A stretch of DNA of 34,388 nt from Flavicella sp. (GTDB lineage: Bacteria; Bacteroidota; Bacteroidia; Flavobacteriales; Flavobacteriaceae): contig NZ_JAQWGB010000059.1 in assembly GCF_029238425.1 (NCBI RefSeq), positions 1 to 34,388 on the forward strand, in the 5' to 3' direction. The notes below the pieces were generated by a model that was not told where the DNA came from, ran no database searches, and saw only the letters and a program-made list of their open reading frames with translations. The translations under genes were made by a program, and so were the position numbers. Of the stretch, positions 31,892 through 34,388 are shown in pieces; within the stretch, counting starts at the first letter, position 1, and each line of letters opens with the position of its first letter.

Positions 31892-32776
31892 TTATTCTTT
31901 GTGAATAGCTTTGCTAAAGGTTGCTTTTAGCCTTTTATTAATGAAATGCTGAGGTTTTGTAGATGTGTTGTAATACAATTCCGAAAAAGCAACAATATCG
32001 TTATAACAGATGAAAATATGCTTGTCGGAACCTTCGTATACCAAAAGTTTTTGACAAAACGCATCCAATCCAATTTTAGGAGTGGTTACCATCGCTTTTC
32101 CTCCAGGAGCAGGCCCTCCAAAAAGCAATAATTTAGTCGGTCTGATGTCAATATTCAAATCTTTAGCTTCCTTTTGAAAATCGATATCGGCAAACCACTG
32201 AGTGTCATTTTGTGACATGACAATATTTTTTAAATTGGTGACCGTTGTTTCAAAGTTGAAATCGGATTTCAGAGTTACGATTCCAAAGTTTTTAGAGATG
32301 TCTTTTGTGTTTGTATTGGAAATTAAATTGGTAGGTAATTGGGCTAGAGTTTGATTCATGGCCTGGTTGTATCCTTTGAGATGATTTAAAGGGATTTCAT
32401 GACGTTTTGAAATAAAATCACCTGAGGTATATGCGATATTTACACCAGTTGTGTCCTTCTCAGCATAACAAAGGATTTTAAAAGGTAAATCAAGAGCAAC
32501 TAACTGATTTTCTTTTATCAAAGCAGTATTTATTTCGGAAGATGAAAAAATAGTAGCGATGGAAGGTGGAGTATAAACACCTGCCTCTTTTGCCATCTGA
32601 TGGTGGTCTAAATTTGTTATTAATTTATATTCACTGATGTTATTATGGAGTGTTTGTGAAGTAGCACTTACTTTGTTAGAGATGTAGTTTTTGTTTTTTT
32701 TGGGTTTTGTGTCTTTGCAAGAGAACAAGCAAACAATTAAACCAGAGAGCATAAGTTGTTTTATGAGTAAAGTCAT
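31892..32776 (-). CDS. Lipoprotein with two DUF302-like domains
   Basis: A 294-residue lipoprotein (Cys20 after CLFS). The second half (about 165-260) has the DUF302 pattern: NFETTVTNLKNIV, then LLLFGGPAPGGKAM and LDAFCQKLLVYEG. The first half has a partial, more diverged copy (about 52-125: HHQMAKEAG, SIATIFSSSEINTALI, ALDLPFKILCYAE). So it is a tandem-domain form of a family of unknown function. Monocistronic, on the minus strand, divergent from hemN (134 bp apart). Confidence 0.78.
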   Translation of the reverse strand: MTLLIKQLMLSGLIVCLFSCKDTKPKKNKNYISNKVSATSQTLHNNISEYKLITNLDHHQMAKEAGVYTPPSIATIFSSSEINTALIKENQLVALDLPFKILCYAEKDTTGVNIAYTSGDFISKRHEIPLNHLKGYNQAMNQTLAQLPTNLISNTNTKDISKNFGIVTLKSDFNFETTVTNLKNIVMSQNDTQWFADIDFQKEAKDLNIDIRPTKLLLFGGPAPGGKAMVTTPKIGLDAFCQKLLVYEGSDKHIFICYNDIVAFSELYYNTSTKPQHFINKRLKATFSKAIHKE

Positions 32777-32849
32777 AGCGATTCATTTTAATGTTTAGTA
32801 AATCTTGCCTTAAATTAGTGAATTTTTCAATGTTACTAAACAAATAAAG

Positions 32850-32892
32850 TGATATTTGTCATCAATATTTTTAGGGGTCATGTTTAATTTTG
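32850..32892 (+). promoter_or_regulatory. hemN promoter with TGA-N6-TCA site
   Basis: A -7 box TAATTTTG lies at 32885-32892, 18 bp before the ATG. TGATATTTGTCA at 32850-32861 has the Crp/Fnr core TGA-N6-TCA, centred 29.5 bp upstream of the box, the same arrangement as at nrtA and the regulator genes. The half-sites are not fully symmetric, so binding is a guess. Confidence 0.45.
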
Positions 32893-32910
32893 CCCTTGTA
32901 AAACAATTCT

Positions 32911-34275
32911 ATGAGCGATCTTTTAATAAGAAAATACAATATTCCAGGACCTAGATATACCAGTTACCCTACCGTTCCGTTTTGGAATAAGAAGGGGATT
33001 CTTTTGAAGGAGTGGAAAAGAACTGCAAAATTATCTTTTGAGGAGTCCAATAGTTCTGAAGGAATTAGTTTGTACATACATCTCCCGTTTTGTGAAAGTT
33101 TGTGTACGTTTTGTGCCTGTCACAAAAGAATTACAAAAAGACATGAGGTTGAAAATCCTTATATAGAAGCACTTCTAAAGGAATGGCAATTGTATGTGGA
33201 TCTCTTCGAAGAAACTCCAATTATTAGAGAGTTGCATTTTGGAGGAGGCACACCAACTTTTTTTAGTCCGCACAATTTAAATCGACTTTTATCGGGTATT
33301 TTCAGCTCTTCAAAAAGACACGCGAAACATGAATATAGTTTTGAAGGGCATCCGAATAACACTACAAAAGAACACTTGCAAACTTTGTATGACTTTGGTT
33401 TTACAAGAGTAAGTTTTGGTGTTCAAGATTACAATATAAAGGTGCAAGAGGCTATTCATAGAATTCAACCTGCAGAAAACGTAGAGAATGTTACAAAATG
33501 GGCCAAGGAGATTGGTTATACTTCTATAAGTCACGATTTGGTATTTGGATTGCCTTTTCAAACACTCGAAGATGTATTATTTACCATAAATAAAACAAAT
33601 GAGTTTAGCCCCGATCGTATTGCTTTTTATAGTTATGCTCATGTACCTTGGGTAAAAGGGGTAGGTCAAAGGGGGTTTGATGAAAAAGATTTGCCAGATA
33701 ATGAAGTAAAGCGCTCTTTGTATGAGTCAGGTAAAAAATTGTTAGAAGATTGTGGTTATAAAGAAGTAGGTATGGATCATTTTGCACTGACAACGGATTC
33801 TCTATTTGCCTCCATGGAAACAAAAAAGTTGCATCGGAATTTTATGGGGTATTCTGCGAATAAAACTCAGTTGATGGTTGGGTTGGGGATGTCTTCTATA
33901 GCAGATTCTTGGTATAGTTTTGCTCAGAATGTAAAAACGGTTAAGGAGTATCAAGAACTGGTCCATAAAGGTGAGTTTCCTGTTTTTAAAGGACATTTAT
34001 TAAGCGAGGAAGACTTAATTATTCGAAAGCATATTTTAAATATTATGTGTCATTTTGAGACCTCATGGAACAATAAATCGATGCAATTTCCTGAACTTCC
34101 TGAAACATTAAAAAGATTGGAAGAGTTAGAAAAAGATGGTTTGGTTATCATTTCAGAGAATGGTTTGAGCGTTCCAGATAAAGCAAGACCTTTTGTTAGA
34201 AATATATGTATGGCCTTTGACTTGTTACTTCAGAGAACTGGAACAAAAAATAATTTGTTTTCTAAGACGATCTAA
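32911..34275 (+). CDS. hemN: Oxygen-independent coproporphyrinogen III oxidase
   Basis: A 454-residue radical SAM enzyme with the 4Fe-4S motif C61-x3-C65-x2-C68 in YIHLPFCESLCTFCAC, GGGTPTF (111-117) and the HemN pattern VSFGVQDYNIKVQEAIHRIQP. It makes protoporphyrinogen from coproporphyrinogen for heme when oxygen is low, so it supports the globins and c cytochromes of the window. Length fits HemN rather than the shorter HemW. Its promoter may be under Crp/Fnr control. Confidence 0.95.
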   Translation: MSDLLIRKYNIPGPRYTSYPTVPFWNKKGILLKEWKRTAKLSFEESNSSEGISLYIHLPFCESLCTFCACHKRITKRHEVENPYIEALLKEWQLYVDLFEETPIIRELHFGGGTPTFFSPHNLNRLLSGIFSSSKRHAKHEYSFEGHPNNTTKEHLQTLYDFGFTRVSFGVQDYNIKVQEAIHRIQPAENVENVTKWAKEIGYTSISHDLVFGLPFQTLEDVLFTINKTNEFSPDRIAFYSYAHVPWVKGVGQRGFDEKDLPDNEVKRSLYESGKKLLEDCGYKEVGMDHFALTTDSLFASMETKKLHRNFMGYSANKTQLMVGLGMSSIADSWYSFAQNVKTVKEYQELVHKGEFPVFKGHLLSEEDLIIRKHILNIMCHFETSWNNKSMQFPELPETLKRLEELEKDGLVIISENGLSVPDKARPFVRNICMAFDLLLQRTGTKNNLFSKTI

Positions 34276-34318
34276 ATAATTCAAAAATTTGGGAGGTAAT
34301 TTCAAACGCTAGTTTGCT

Positions 34319-34326
34319 TATCTTTG
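34319..34326 (+). promoter_or_regulatory. -7 box abutting the last gene
   Basis: TATCTTTG followed by CAAA then ATG, so near leaderless transcription is likely, as at 27125. A dyad CAAAC-N4-GTTTG (34303-34316) covers the -33 area. Confidence 0.5.
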
Positions 34327-34330
34327 CAAA

Positions 34331-34388
34331 ATGCAAGAATTACGTTTGTCAAGTTGGTTGCCAACAACCAATAAGGAGGTTAAGTTAA
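34331..34388 (+). CDS. Start of a YgiQ-family radical SAM protein (partial)
   Basis: Only the first 19 residues are visible (MQELRLSSWLPTTNKEVKL). This short start resembles the Bacteroidetes YgiQ-type protein N-terminus, which continues into a B12-binding/radical SAM enzyme. Too little is seen to be sure. It follows hemN by 55 bp with its own -7 box. Confidence 0.5.
   Translation, partial: MQELRLSSWLPTTNKEVKL

Noticed and set aside
1-34388. CRISPR arrays, tRNA, rRNA, insertion sequences, phage genes
   Set aside because: No spaced direct repeats, RNA gene cores, transposase motifs or terminal repeats were seen.

Overview
The window is a stretch of chromosome from a Bacteroidota member, most likely a marine-type flavobacterium. 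The support is AT-rich DNA, many Sec or lipoprotein signals of the MKK...C type, starts without Shine-Dalgarno sequences, Bacteroidetes -7 boxes (TAnnTTTG) before many genes, and lineage-typical families (DUF4954, PorT-like barrels, alginate-export-type porin). No rRNA, tRNA, CRISPR array, insertion sequence or phage gene was seen.

Layout. (1) 1-3632, minus strand: six genes for two globins, a c-heme lipoprotein (DUF3365/Tll0287-like), a small four-helix membrane protein with two His pairs, a flavin reductase with a 2Fe-2S ferredoxin domain, and a multiheme c cytochrome cut by the window edge. A divergent thioredoxin-like gene follows (3829-4272). (2) 4339-12590, minus strand: nitrate uptake, with an outer-membrane porin, ABC transporter nrtABCD, a Crp/Fnr regulator and the MFS transporter narK. 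(3) 12872-21720, minus strand: eleven tightly packed genes, nearly all for secreted, outer-membrane or lipoproteins, with no clear known function. (4) 21992-28480: a second Crp/Fnr regulator, then on the plus strand nirB, nirD, a DUF4202 gene and a NarX-like histidine kinase. (5) 28524-34388: a very short secreted peptide, a lipoprotein, DUF4954, a tandem-DUF302 lipoprotein, hemN and the start of a probable ygiQ.

How it fits together. Nitrate or nitrite would cross the outer membrane by the porin and the inner membrane by NrtABCD or NarK, and nitrite would be reduced to ammonium by NirBD. The two Crp/Fnr paralogues share FNR-like cysteines and probably control the region. HemN supplies heme when oxygen is low. 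The globin/reductase module may handle NO or another reactive nitrogen species formed along the way. No nitrate reductase is in the window.

Most unusual: the six-gene redox module (split flavohemoglobin plus minimal diheme membrane protein plus c-heme proteins, including a globin that has lost its heme ligands) and the eleven-gene envelope operon set inside the nitrate region. Regulatory findings include a phased TACGTA array before nirB, dyads at a constant distance from the -7 boxes, and large hairpins inside both the nrt and nir operons.
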